A DNA stretch of 64,000 nucleotides from Zygnema cylindricum. Lineage: Eukaryota > Streptophyta > Zygnematophyceae > Zygnematales > Zygnemataceae. Position 1 is the stretch's first letter. The number at the start of each line of letters is the position of its first letter. The position numbers and the translations under genes were made by a program. The notes below the pieces were generated by a model. That model saw nothing but the letters and a program-made list of their open reading frames with translations. It did not search any database and had not been told where the DNA came from. Positions 46,645 through 56,170 of the stretch are shown here, piece after piece. Location: NCBI GenBank assembly GCA_037447655.1, contig JBBHKE010002873.1, forward strand, positions 199,695 to 263,694. The letters are read 5' to 3'.

Positions 46645-47434
46645 GTCAGACACCCCCCCCACCCCCCCCCCCCCCCCCCCCTTTACCTCCTTTTCTCTCC
46701 CTTCTCCCCTTCCTCCTTGCCACTCCCTGTCATCCTCCTCTCCCTGGACACCCTCCCAATGCGCTTCCCTTCCCTCTCACCCTCCTCTCACCTTGTTCTC
46801 CCTCTCCCTTCACTCCCTCTCCCTCTCTTTCACTCTCTTCCTCTCCCTTCACTCCCTCAATCTCCTCACCCTCTCCCTCTCCCTCTCTCCTTGTCCCTTT
46901 TCCTCACCCTCTCCCTCTCCCTCTCCTCCTCCCTTTCCCCTCTCCCTCTCCCTCTCCCTCACTCTCCCTCACTCTCCCTCACTCTCCCTCTCCCTCTCTC
47001 TCCCCCTCTCCCTCCCCCTCTTCCTCCCCCTCTCCCTCTCCCTCTCCCTCTGCAACTCCCTCCCCCTCTTTTTTTCCCCTCTCCCTCCCCCTCTCCCCCC
47101 CCCCCCCTCCCTCTCCATCACCATCTCCCTCTCCCTCACCCTCTCACTCTCCCTCACCCTCCCCCTCCCCCTCTCCCCCCCCCCCCTCCCTCTCCATCAC
47201 CATCTCCCTCTCCCTCACCCTCTCACTCTCCCTCCCCCTCCCCCTCCTCCTCCCCCTCCCCCTCCCCCTCCCCCTCCCCCTCCCCCTCCCCCTCCCCCTC
47301 CCCCTCCCCCTCCCCCTCCCCCTCCCCCTCCCCCTCCCCCTCGCCCTCGCCCTCGCCCTCGCCCCCCCCCTCCCTCACCCTCCCTCTCCCTCTCCCTCTC
47401 CCTCTCCCTCTCCCCTCTCCCTCTCCCTCTCCCT
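46406..47434. repeat. Polypyrimidine megatract, CCCTCT and CCCCTC units
   Basis: About 1 kb is almost entirely C and T on the plus strand, apart from the exon at 46600-46644 and its nearby splice sites. 47231-47377 is a near-pure array of CCCCTC, whose minus strand is a run of G4 blocks. Three overlapping Pro/Ser/Leu frames of up to 391 codons are translations of this tract. Confidence 0.92.
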
Positions 47435-47872
47435 TATTAGATTAGAAGTCATGATAGCAGAAAATAGAGTGGAAATAGGACAGCCTGAAATATATATTTT
47501 TGAATTGATATAATAAGAAGACAAAACAGGCTTTAAATAGGAAAGGGAAAATACTCTGAGAGGTCAGAGTGACCTCTCAGAAACTGAAAGATCTTTCCTA
47601 ACTTGAAGGGTCACTTGACCCTTCACTCAAAAGTATCCGGTCAAGATTTATAAACAGATCTTTGACCGGATTCTATTCTGACTGTACTTGAGGTACGCAG
47701 GAAAAATAGATCTGACAAGATACAAAAACAGATCTCTGACAAGACAGACTAGCAGACTGAATTACCGAAATCCTAGATACTGGAACAGTATGTAATTCTA
47801 GATTTCGGTATTCTAAAATATTACTAGTTGTCTGAATATAGAATACTTCTATCAAAGCCTGAACTTCCAACA
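47435..47872 (-). repeat. 3' LTR of the copia element
   Basis: In element orientation it runs TGTTGGAAGTTCAGGC to TCTAATCTAATA. A TATTTAA motif (from cctatttaaagcctg) could be the core promoter. Confidence 0.92.
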
Positions 47873-47886
47873 CTCCCCCTCTTTGT
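47873..47886 (-). promoter_or_regulatory. Polypurine tract of the copia element
   Basis: On the minus strand AAAGAGGGGGAG lies directly against the start of the 3' LTR, the expected position for plus-strand DNA priming. Confidence 0.85.
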
Positions 47887-50800
47887 TAGAAGTTAAGGCC
47901 GGCTGAAGTTCTGTGAAGGTCAAACTGGGGTCGATGGAGGCCCTTGGTAAGGAAATCTGCCAATTGGAGGGAGGTCTGGCAGAATTGGAAGGTGAGTGTG
48001 CCAGCCGCAATGGTCTCTCGGGTGAAATGGTACTGAATGTCGATATGTTTGGTCCTTCGATGATGTACTGGATTACTCATAAGGGCGAGGGCTCCTTGTG
48101 AGTCACAAAAGATTGTAGTTGGAGATGATGGAGGGAACTGAAGGTTTGTAAGAAGGGATCGAAGCCATATGGCTTCCTTGGCAGCGTGTGTCGCTGCCAT
48201 ATATTCCGCCTCAGTGGATGATAAAGCAACTGTTGGCTGTTTCTTGGATGCCCAAGAAATTAGAGCTCCTCCGAGAGTAAAGCAGATGCCAGAAGTTGAG
48301 CGGCGGGTGTCTAAATCTCCCCCCCAAGTCCGCATCACAATGGCCAACAAGAGTGGGAGAAGAGCCGCGAGAGAAGGTGAGGCGAAGTGATTTTGTGCCT
48401 TTGAGGTAGCGGAGGACTCGCTTTGCAGCAAGGAGGTGCTCCGGAGATGGATTAGACACAAACTGACTGAGTTGACCGACAGCAAATGCAATGTCTGGCC
48501 GAGTACCGGTCATTGCATACATCAGACTGCCTACCATAGACCGATATAAATCATGCATGTCTCCGTGGACAGGCCCACCGGAGTTGCTAACTAGTTTAGA
48601 GTTTGCATCTAAAGGGGTAGCAACAGAGGTACAGTTAGACATAGAAAATCTTTCCAAGATTTTTGAGATGTATTTTTCCTGGGAGAGGAAGAGGGTTTTT
48701 GCTGGCCGATCACGGGTGACAAGGATTCCAAGACAATACTCTAATTCTCCTAGATCCGTCATTGAAAAGTGAGAATGGAGCATGTGTTTGACTAGGAGGA
48801 TTTGAGTGAGGGAAGTACTGGAAAGGAGAAGATCATCTACATAGATGATAATGATGATGAGAGTTTCGTCTTTACCTTTGATGAAAATGCTAAAATCAGC
48901 GGCCAGCTTGAAGAAGCCTTCACTGAGGAGAACTGCTTCAAGGTGCTGGTTCCAAACACGGGGAGCCTGCTTGAGGCCGTATAAGGATTTTAGCAGGCGG
49001 CAGACGAGGTGTTATGTGCCGGGAGAAATGTAGCCCTCAGGTTGGCGAACAAAGATTTCTTTTTTGAGGGCGCCATAGAGGAAGGCTGTTTGCACATCCA
49101 TTTGATGGACGTGCCAGTCTTGAGAAGCGGCAATGGAGAGGAGGATGCGGATGGAGGCAAACTTGGCAACGGGGGTATATGTTTCGGTGAAGTCAAGACC
49201 CTCTTTTTGGAGAAATCCTTTTGCCACGAAGCGAGCCTTAAACCGATCAAGGGAGCCGTCCGCCTTTGTCTTAATGCGAAACACCCATTTGGAACCAATC
49301 ACTTTGCGGCCTGGAGGAAGAGGAGTGAGTCTCCAGGTGCCATTTTGTTGTAAAGAGGTAAATTCAGCATCGGTAGCGGCTTTCCAGGCTGCGGCATTGG
49401 GGCCAGCCATGGCGGCGGAGAAGGATAAGGGAACATCGGAGGTGGCAATGTGGGCAACTCCATGAGAAGTGGTAGCTGCCCGTGCTTCGATGCGAGCACT
49501 TCGACGGATGGCAATAGGCTGGATTGGTGATGGGTTAGATGGAATGACATAGGGAGGGGTAGATGAGGAGATAGGAGAGAGGGAGTAAGGGTCGGAGATT
49601 GTTCTGACAAGAGGAAGTGGACCGGAGAAGGGGGATGGTGCTGAGGTAGTGCGGTTGAGCAAAGGGAGAGAGGGTAAAGGAGGAGGTTGGGGGGGAAGGA
49701 GAGGAGAAAGGAGGGAAGAGGCTGCGGTTGGAGAGGGGGAGATGAGAAGAGGTGACAAAGGAGGAGGAGGGTTGGAGGAAATTAGTTTAAGGATCAGTGG
49801 TTTTTCATCAAACGTGACGTCACGGCTCAAAATGACGCGCCGTTCGGTGTGGAGCCAAATTCGGTAGGCTTTGGATTCGGTTGCATAGCCGACCAAATAT
49901 CCGGATTTTGCACGGCTGCTCCATTTGTGTTGTGGAGTAAGGTCTTTCGCCCAAGCTATACAACCGAATATTCGTAGATGAGAAACGTCCGGTTTTATAC
50001 CTGTTTAAGCCTCATGAGGAGTGAGGTTTGGAAGCGCTTGGGTGGGACATAAATTTCGGAGGTAGTTCGCTGTTGATACTGCTTCTCCCCAGAACATAGG
50101 AGAAAGAAGGGCAAAGTGTAGCATGGACCATCCCATGTTTACTACAGTTCGGTTATAACGTTCGGAGACGCCGTTCTGTTGAGGAGTATAAGCTGTCGTG
50201 GTTTGATGGACTATGCCGTGGAGCGAGAGAAAGGACACAAATTCTGTGGAGGTGAATTCCCCTCCGTTGTCAGTTCGGAGGATTTTGATGCGGCAGTTGA
50301 GTTGATTTTCCACCTTAGATTTAAACTGTTGAAATATTGCAAAAGTATCGGATTTGCGACGTATAAGGTACAGGTGACTGTAACGAGTAGCGTCGTCGAT
50401 AAATGTGACGAAGTACAACGCACCATTATGACTTGGGTTGGACATCGGTCCACATAAGTCAGAATGAATTAAGGAAAGTGGACCGTTAGATTGAGTGGTG
50501 CTTGAAGGAAAGGACGGACGGGAAAATTTTCCTTCGATGCATCCAGTGCAAAAAGGAATTTTGCGGTTCACAAGGGAGTCCAAACCCGTAACAAGGCCCT
50601 TGGATAACTGGTGAAGACTAGGACCTGCGAGATGACCGTACCGAAGGTGCCATTTGGAGAGGGTAATATGCGGGGAAGAGATCGCAACGTTGGCAGATCC
50701 AACGGGAGAAAATGAAGAAAGAATGTAGATGTCTCCAAGCTTTATTCCCGATCCAACGTTGATTTTGGTTTGATGTAGGAAGGTGACGTGGTCAGAGGAG

Positions 50801-51179
50801 AATACAGCAGTGGTCCCTTGTTGTAAGGCTGCGCCGACCGAGAAAAGATTCTTTCGTAAGGCAGGGACAAAGAGAACGTTGGAGAGTTTAATGCTGCCTG
50901 GATTTGGAGATTTGCCAGGAGTTTCCGTTTGTCCAATGTGCGTGGCTGTAAGAGCGGTATTATTGCCAAGAAGGATCGGCATCGGAGGATTTAGTGGTGC
51001 GATGGAGACGAACCAATCAGAGCGTGAAGATAAATGGTGGGAAGCACCAGAGTCAACAATCCAGGTGTCGTCAGGTACGGTTGGCGATGGAGCTGACGTG
51101 ATAGGATTTGAAACTGACGTCAACGCAAATCCAAAATCAGATTGCGTCAGTGGAGGCGAAGGGTTGACATCAGCCGGTG

Positions 51180-51372
51180 GAGGAGTTTGGACGTATACGG
51201 GATGATTAGGGGTGGAATAATCCAATGGAGGAGGATTGGCGTAATGGTACGGCTGGGCGAAAGAGTTAGTTGGAGGGGTTTGGACGTATACGGGATGATT
51301 AGGGGTGGAATAATCCAATGGAGGAGGATTGGCGTAATGGTACGGCTGGACGAAAGAGTTGGTTGGAGGAAA
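51180..51372 (-). repeat. 96-bp tandem duplication within copia gag
   Basis: Two copies of a 32-residue Pro/Tyr-rich unit (NSFAQPYHYANPPPLDY) are in frame, with only a few base differences. Confidence 0.85.
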
Positions 51373-52170
51373 TTGAACCGCCGGAACAGTTGCTTCAGCG
51401 GAGGAGGCTTGACCTTGATATGGTCCACGACCTCCGGAATAACCTCGCCCACCCGTACGGCCTGGTCCTCCTTGGCGATCATTCTTCCTTTTGAGGGCCG
51501 GACATAAGTCAATGACGTGATCTGTCGCTCGACAATAGCGACATGTGGTGGAAGAGGACTTTGGTGGCCTGGGATTGGTGGAAATCGCTGCCAAAGCAAC
51601 GACTGGCGTGTGTTGAAATGACTGTTTCATTTCCTCATGTACCAAGCGTGCCGTTAAAGTAGGAATAGTTAAAGCAGTTGGAGAGTTGTCAAGAGAGGAA
51701 ATGAGGGACGAATAAGAGTCCGGCAGACCGCCAAGGATTGCCGAGATAAGATCATCTTCGGAGATCTTGGCATTAATGCTCTTGAGCTGTCCAGCCAAAG
51801 ATTTCAGATGTTGAACATACGTCTGAATAGAATCGGTAGGAAGCTTTCGGTAAGAGTTGAGCTTCCTTTTGAGGAATAACTTATTGGACCAGGACTGATT
51901 TTCGTAAACGGAGGACAGAAGCGACCATGCGTCATGAGCAGAAGTGGCGTCGCGAATGATGTCAATTTGAGACGGCTCAAGAGCGAGGACAAGCCTAGAG
52001 TGGGCTTCCTCGTTTCGAGCGAGCCATTTGGTTTTTTCGGCAGCATCTGCAGGTTCGATCTCGCTGCCACAAGTGATTGACCAGAGTTTTTCGCGGCGCA
52101 AAAGGTGCTCGATCTGGTATTTCCATCCGTAGAAATCTGAGCCATTAAATTTGGCAACGGTATTGGTGTT

Positions 52171-52185
52171 GCTAGGCCCATAACC
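52171..52185 (-). promoter_or_regulatory. Primer binding site matching the anticodon arm of initiator tRNA-Met
   Basis: Immediately after the 5' LTR the minus strand reads GGTTATGGGCCTAGC. This is complementary, but for one base, to the anticodon loop and stem of initiator tRNA-Met. Drosophila copia uses the same internal region through a half-tRNA primer. The usual plant copia site, TGGTATCAGAGC, is absent. Confidence 0.8.
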
Positions 52186-52623
52186 TATTAGATTAGAAGT
52201 CATGACAGCAGAAAATAGAGTGGAAATAGGACAGCCTGAAATATATATTTTTGAATTGATATAATAAGAAGACAAAACAGGCTTTAAATAGGAAAGGGAA
52301 AATACTCTGAGAGGTCAGAGTGACCTCTCAGAAACTGAAAGATCTTTCCTAACTTGAAGGGTCACTTGACCCTTCACTCAAAAGTATCCGGTCAAGATTT
52401 ATAAACAGATCTTTGACCGGATTCTATTCTGACTGTACTTGAGGTACGCAGGAAAAATAGATCTGACAAGATACAAAAACAGATCTCTGACAAGACAGAC
52501 TAGCAGACTGAATTACCGAAATCCTAGATACTGGAACAGTATGTAATTCTAGATTTCGGTATTCTAAAATATTACTAGTTGTCTGAATATAGAATACTTC
52601 TATCAAAGCCTGAACTTCCAACA
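52186..52623 (-). repeat. 5' LTR of the copia element
   Basis: It matches the 3' LTR over 438 bases, with one c/t difference seen at the atgacag/atgatag site. It contains the gag start codon 18 bases from its inner end. Confidence 0.92.
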
Positions 52624-52680
52624 CCTTCCTCCCCCTCCCCTCCTCCCTCTCCCACTCCCACTGTGTGTGTGTCTTCCCAG

Positions 52681-53931
52681 GATTTCCTATAACGTCGTCA
52701 ACTTTGTCAGCTGTGACGAATTCCGTTACAGTTAATGGTTCCGTTACAAACAGCTCTGCCGTTACAGAAAACGGTTCTGCGACCGATGATGGTTCCGTGT
52801 CTACCTCTCTAAATCCTCTCTCAATCCGACCTCCTCAACCCACAGACGAAGAATTAATATATGTTTTAAAACGAGTTCGATTGGGACATTTATTAGAGAG
52901 ACCGGAAGGGCTCGAGGCAAAAGTGGAATGGGCGAGTGTCCTCTCTTTAGGAGAACAACAACGATTGGCGTTTGCTCGTCTTCTTCTCTCTCAACCCTTA
53001 TTGGCTCTTATGGACGAATCGACAAGTGCTTTGGACGAGGATAACGAGGTAAGAAAATGGGCTAGTTACTTAGAATGAAATTCAATCAAATTAAATTAAA
53101 TCAAATCAAACGAAGTCAAATTAAATCAAATAAAAGTTAGTTGAGGAGTGCGTTGGACGAGGATAACATTCTAAGAAAATGGATTAATTAACTAAAATAA
53201 AACTCAAAATGGGTTTACAAACGTAATTAAAACGTATTAATTGATGAGTGCTCAATACGAGCATACTGAGGAAGAAAGGCTAGTTAATTTATGTTAAATT
53301 AATAGTGAGAAGAACGGATAGTTGATTTATGTTATTTCAGGTTACGTTAATTCTCGGTTTCGTGAGTAATTTGCACAGTTTTTCGAGAGAAACTGACGTA
53401 TGGTTGCACTCTTAATATTTTACAGAAAAAGTATACGGACTATTCAGGAAATGTGTGTATAAGTATTGTTGTATTATTTCAATTTTGGTGTCAATTTCCT
53501 TTATTCCTAATAAAAACACATTTTTCTGGGTATAAATCTTATTTTTGACATTGTCACATCAAAAATTGATACAATTATGAAAATGATGTGGGTTTTCATT
53601 TTCCTTTCGCTTGACACAATTGAACGAAATTAGTTTCTATTATGCTAATTGTTTTCTCTTTTTCTTTCTCTTTCTCTCCCTCCCTCCTCCCCCCTCTCTC
53701 TCCCTCCCTCCCCCTCTCTCTCTCTCCCTCCCTCCTCCCTCTCCCTCTTTTCAAAACCAGGCCAATCTCTATGGAGAGGTGATGGCCGCGGGTGTGACAT
53801 TTGTGAGCATCGGTCATCGAACGAGTCTCAAACGTTTTCATAAAAATGTTTTGTATTTGAAACCGCCCGGAAAAAAAACGGAGGAAGGAAAAACGTGGAC
53901 ATTGGTTCCTTCCGAACCAGTTGCGGTTTAA
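52681..53931 (+). CDS. C-terminal two exons of an ABCD-type ABC transporter (plant chloroplast ABCD2-like)
   Basis: Exons: 52681-53048 (two leading bases, then 122 codons) and 53761-53931 (57 codons with stop). Present are a Ser/Thr-rich linker (ITSSTLSAVTNSVTVNG), PTDEELIYVLKRVRLGHLLE, the ABC signature SLGEQQRLAFARLLL, Walker B and D-loop LALMDESTSALDED, and the switch region VTFVSIGHRTSLKRFHKNVL. This order is the end of the nucleotide-binding domain of half-size ABCD transporters. The Walker A exon and all membrane-spanning exons are absent: upstream is only pyrimidine tract, the copia element, and DENN exons. The first exon needs one preceding base in its split codon, so it cannot be joined in frame to the DENN exon at 46644. 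The C-terminus ends KTWTLVPSEPVAV. Confidence 0.88.
53005..53295 (+). repeat. Decaying intronic copies of the ABC transporter exon end
   Basis: The exon end and donor (gtgctttggacgaggataac + gaggtaagaaaatgg, about 53022-53060) recur at about 53146-53185 (gtgcgttggacgaggataac + attctaagaaaatgg). A weaker copy is at about 53246-53290 (gagtgctcaatacgagcata). The following intron sequence (gctagttactta) is copied too. Confidence 0.85.
53680..53750. repeat. Pyrimidine tract before the last ABC transporter exon
   Basis: Ctccctccctcccc runs extend to 10 bases before the acceptor at 53760. Confidence 0.85.
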
Positions 53932-54963
53932 GGTAATAGTAGATGTACAAAAACATTTTATTACAAGAAACACGGTTATGTAAAGATAGGAAAATTCTAA
54001 TCTTGTTGTAGAAGATTAAAACTTTCCCTCAATTGATTGTTTTGTGTAATTGCTAGGAAATGCACTGTCTCGTTTTTTTTTTTTTCTTTTTTTTAATAAA
54101 CATTTTAAGTGCATAGAGAACAACAGAAAAAAAAGTAGATTTTTTTTTTTTTTCCTTATGATATTTTTGTTGTGATTAATAGGGCTTAAGAGCAAAGATG
54201 AATATATGTTTTTAAGAACAGGATAAGTTTTTTAAATGAAAAAAAAAGAAAATTGGAAAAAGAAAGATCTTTTGTGTTAAGCTCAGGGTAGGAGAAGATT
54301 AGGTTAGTTACTATAAAAACAAAAGGACAGTGTTTGTGTGGTTTTCTTGTTTTTGTAAATGATTTGAAAGTACGGAATTTTTGGTTTTGTCTTTTCTTGT
54401 AACAACTTATATAATGAAACAATAGGTGTAAATTTTTACTTTCTAATGTGTTGAATTTTCCAACTTTTCTCTTAGAGGTGTTTCATAAACAAACACTAAT
54501 TGGTTTACATGCCAAAAGTATGTAATCCGTGTAATTTGTATCCTCCTCGTTCCTCCTTGTTTGTTAAAATCTAATTATTAATTTCATGTATTTCATTTAA
54601 CAACTTAAACTGTCAGAAGAATCGTCTCATGATTTTTTTTTAAATAGCCGAAAAAAAAAGTTAAAATAAACATAAAAACATATTTTCAATAATGACTTAC
54701 TTTAACAGTTTTAGCATGTGCATTATAAGCGCAGCCTGGAGGTAAAAAATAATATATATACTATATATACATATGTATATATATGTATATGTATATACAT
54801 ATATATATTTATTTATTATATGTATATTCGGCAAGACTTCTTTCGTAAGGATAACGATAATGAAAGAATCAGCTTGAATTATACATCGAAAAACAAACTT
54901 TCAAAACCAGAAAAAATTGCAGTACATTATGATTCTATTCTTAATCTCTATTCTTAAATTTAC
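53932..54963. other. AT-rich stretch between convergent gene fragments
   Basis: It follows the ABC stop codon. It has T runs at 54073-54160 and a TA/GT microsatellite at 54750-54825. The minus strand at about 54702-54737 has an acceptor followed by a short frame that could end the unrecognised gene (see 54964-56170), but the phase gives a stop after four codons. Confidence 0.5.
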
Positions 54964-56170
54964 CTGTCGGTTAAAAGGTCGAGGTCCATAACTGAAAGTT
55001 TTTTTATCTGCCCGTGCTGCAAAATAAATCCCATGGAGTCAGTCCAGTTTTTTTTTTGGTTTGCCAAACGTTACACATTCCATCGCAATTAGAGTTACAT
55101 AACTTTAATTAGCTGTCGAGCTTTTTTGTCCCAAAATCATACAATAGTGTTAATAACACTATTTAAATAGGTGGGTAAGAATGAGCCATGTCACAATACC
55201 CATATTATTTTATGGCTTTTCAAGGTTAAATTAAGGAATTGTCTAGTAAAAAAAAAGGTGGACCCCATCCTATTCGAACGCCCGAAAAATTAAAACGAAT
55301 GCGGTAAAGAGAACCATACACGCTAATTAGTGTGCTTTGCAATAAAAAATTTGGAAAACTTCAAATAAAATTAGCCAAAACTTGTCAGCATAAAAAAACC
55401 GCCCTCACCGTAATTAGTATGGATTACCCTAATTGTTAGTGCGGGTTTGTTGAGGCATGCACATAAATTAGCGTGGACCGAAGAGGAGGAGGAGGAGGTA
55501 GAAAATAAGGAGATGGAGAAGGAGAAGAAGAAGAAGAAGATAGTAAATATTATTAGAAGAATATGAGTGGACAAAAAACAACCATATGGAGGTTTATTCG
55601 TGTACGTGAATTATAAATTATGATAACAGTCCTATTAACAAATTGTATGTTTAAAAGGTACATGAATTGTCACATAACATACAAAAATTTAATAATGTTA
55701 AGTTTTGTAGACTAATAACAAATATTAATTCAAGTGCTAAGTCATGATCTCACCTTGGTGTTATAAGCTGCCACAAATTCCTGCATTTCCCCGAAACATA
55801 GGATATTTTTCAGGCTTTCTTTTACCAATTCTAGGGTTTTTCAAGTTTTTTTTAGGTTTACTAGGTTTTTTTTAGGTTTTTTTGGATTTTTTTAAGTTAT
55901 TTTTTAGGTTTTTCTCGGTTATAATTAGGTTTTTTTTGTTCCTCTGCTAGCAATTCTATTTTCAGCAAAGCATGGTAGTCATATACAAATGTCACGTCAC
56001 GTCACGTCACAAACTTCCAAAAAAAAAAGTTGTTAAATTTACAGATTTCTTACTTTAAGCAAGTCTTGGACAGTATTAATTGCCATATTGGAGCCATTTT
56101 CTGCGCATTTGGCTACGTGAGTGTGCTCAGGAACACCTTCATAGTGAATGTAAATCTTCATATTCGTCAT
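54964..56170 (-). CDS. First three exons of an unrecognised gene
   Basis: Exons: 56054-56170 (39 codons), 55754-55780 (9 codons), 54964-55016 (17 codons and two bases). The sequence reads MTNMKIYIHYEGVPEHTHVA, then INTVQDLLK/EFVAAYNTK/HGQIKKLSVMDLDLLTD. A strand-turn-strand start and a late DLDLL strand suggest a small beta-grasp (ubiquitin-like) N-terminal domain; that is inference from pattern only. The start could also be the internal Met at 56161. A final exon of four codons near 54728-54737 would give a protein of about 69 residues. Otherwise the gene is cut short by the ABC transporter fragment on the other strand. The 27-nt middle exon is flanked by good splice sites. I do not recognise the family. 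Confidence 0.55.
55078..55215. mobile_element. Diverged MITE remnant, family B
   Basis: The order ccatcgcaattagagttaca, ctgtcgagcttttttg and caatagtgttaataacacta matches the left half of the element at 38749. The right end is not recognisable. Confidence 0.45.
55835..55945. repeat. Degenerate ttttttaggttt repeat
   Basis: About eight units of 11-18 bases lie in the intron between 55780 and 56054, close to the acceptor of the 27-nt exon. Confidence 0.7.

Larger units (their letters stand above)
47886..52203 (-). pseudogene. copia gag-pol polyprotein, two stops and one frameshift
   Basis: The frame opens at an ATG inside the 5' LTR (52203). Gag has a UBN2-type region and a zinc knuckle (CRYCRATDHVIDLC, C-x2-C-x4-H-x4-C). 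Protease has DDTWIVDSGASHH. Integrase has the HLRYGH...CTGC zinc motif and the D, D, E residues in LIHSDLCGP, RTDNGGEF and PQQNGVSER. Reverse transcriptase has VHQMDVQTAFLYG and IYVDD. RNase H has [27 protein letters not shown] and LADFLTKGL. Breaks: an in-frame TAA at 50005-50007 where a Trp codon is usual, a TAA at 49012-49014 in the reverse transcriptase, and a seven-G run near 48318 that shifts the frame. Gag also contains a 96-bp tandem duplication. The copy is not predicted to make an intact polyprotein. Confidence 0.92.
47435..52623 (-). mobile_element. Copia (Ty1) LTR retrotransposon, 5189 bp, defective
   Basis: Two 438-bp LTRs at 47435-47872 and 52186-52623 appear identical except for one transition noticed. 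Between them run gag, protease, integrase, reverse transcriptase and RNase H in the copia order on the minus strand. A polypurine tract borders the left LTR and a primer site borders the right one. The flanks are pyrimidine-rich but the pentamers differ (tccct and ccttc), so no target duplication is present. High LTR identity suggests a recent element, yet the coding frame has two stops and one frameshift. Confidence 0.95.

Noticed and set aside
46338-47513. Open frame of 391 codons, Pro/Ser/Leu-rich, and two overlapping frames
   Set aside because: They are translations of a C/T tract open in all three frames. The only real coding part is the 45-base DENN exon, which is read in a different phase.
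47913-51507. Several plus-strand frames of 60-140 codons
   Set aside because: They are shadows of the minus-strand copia polyprotein.
52624-52628. Target duplication for the full copia element
   Set aside because: Flanking pentamers tccct and ccttc do not match in any register that keeps the LTR borders; pyrimidine-rich flanks make partial matches meaningless.
54702-54737. Exon with donor-like end reading CAYNAHAKTVK for the unrecognised minus-strand gene
   Set aside because: Its phase does not match the preceding exon, which ends with two bases of a codon.
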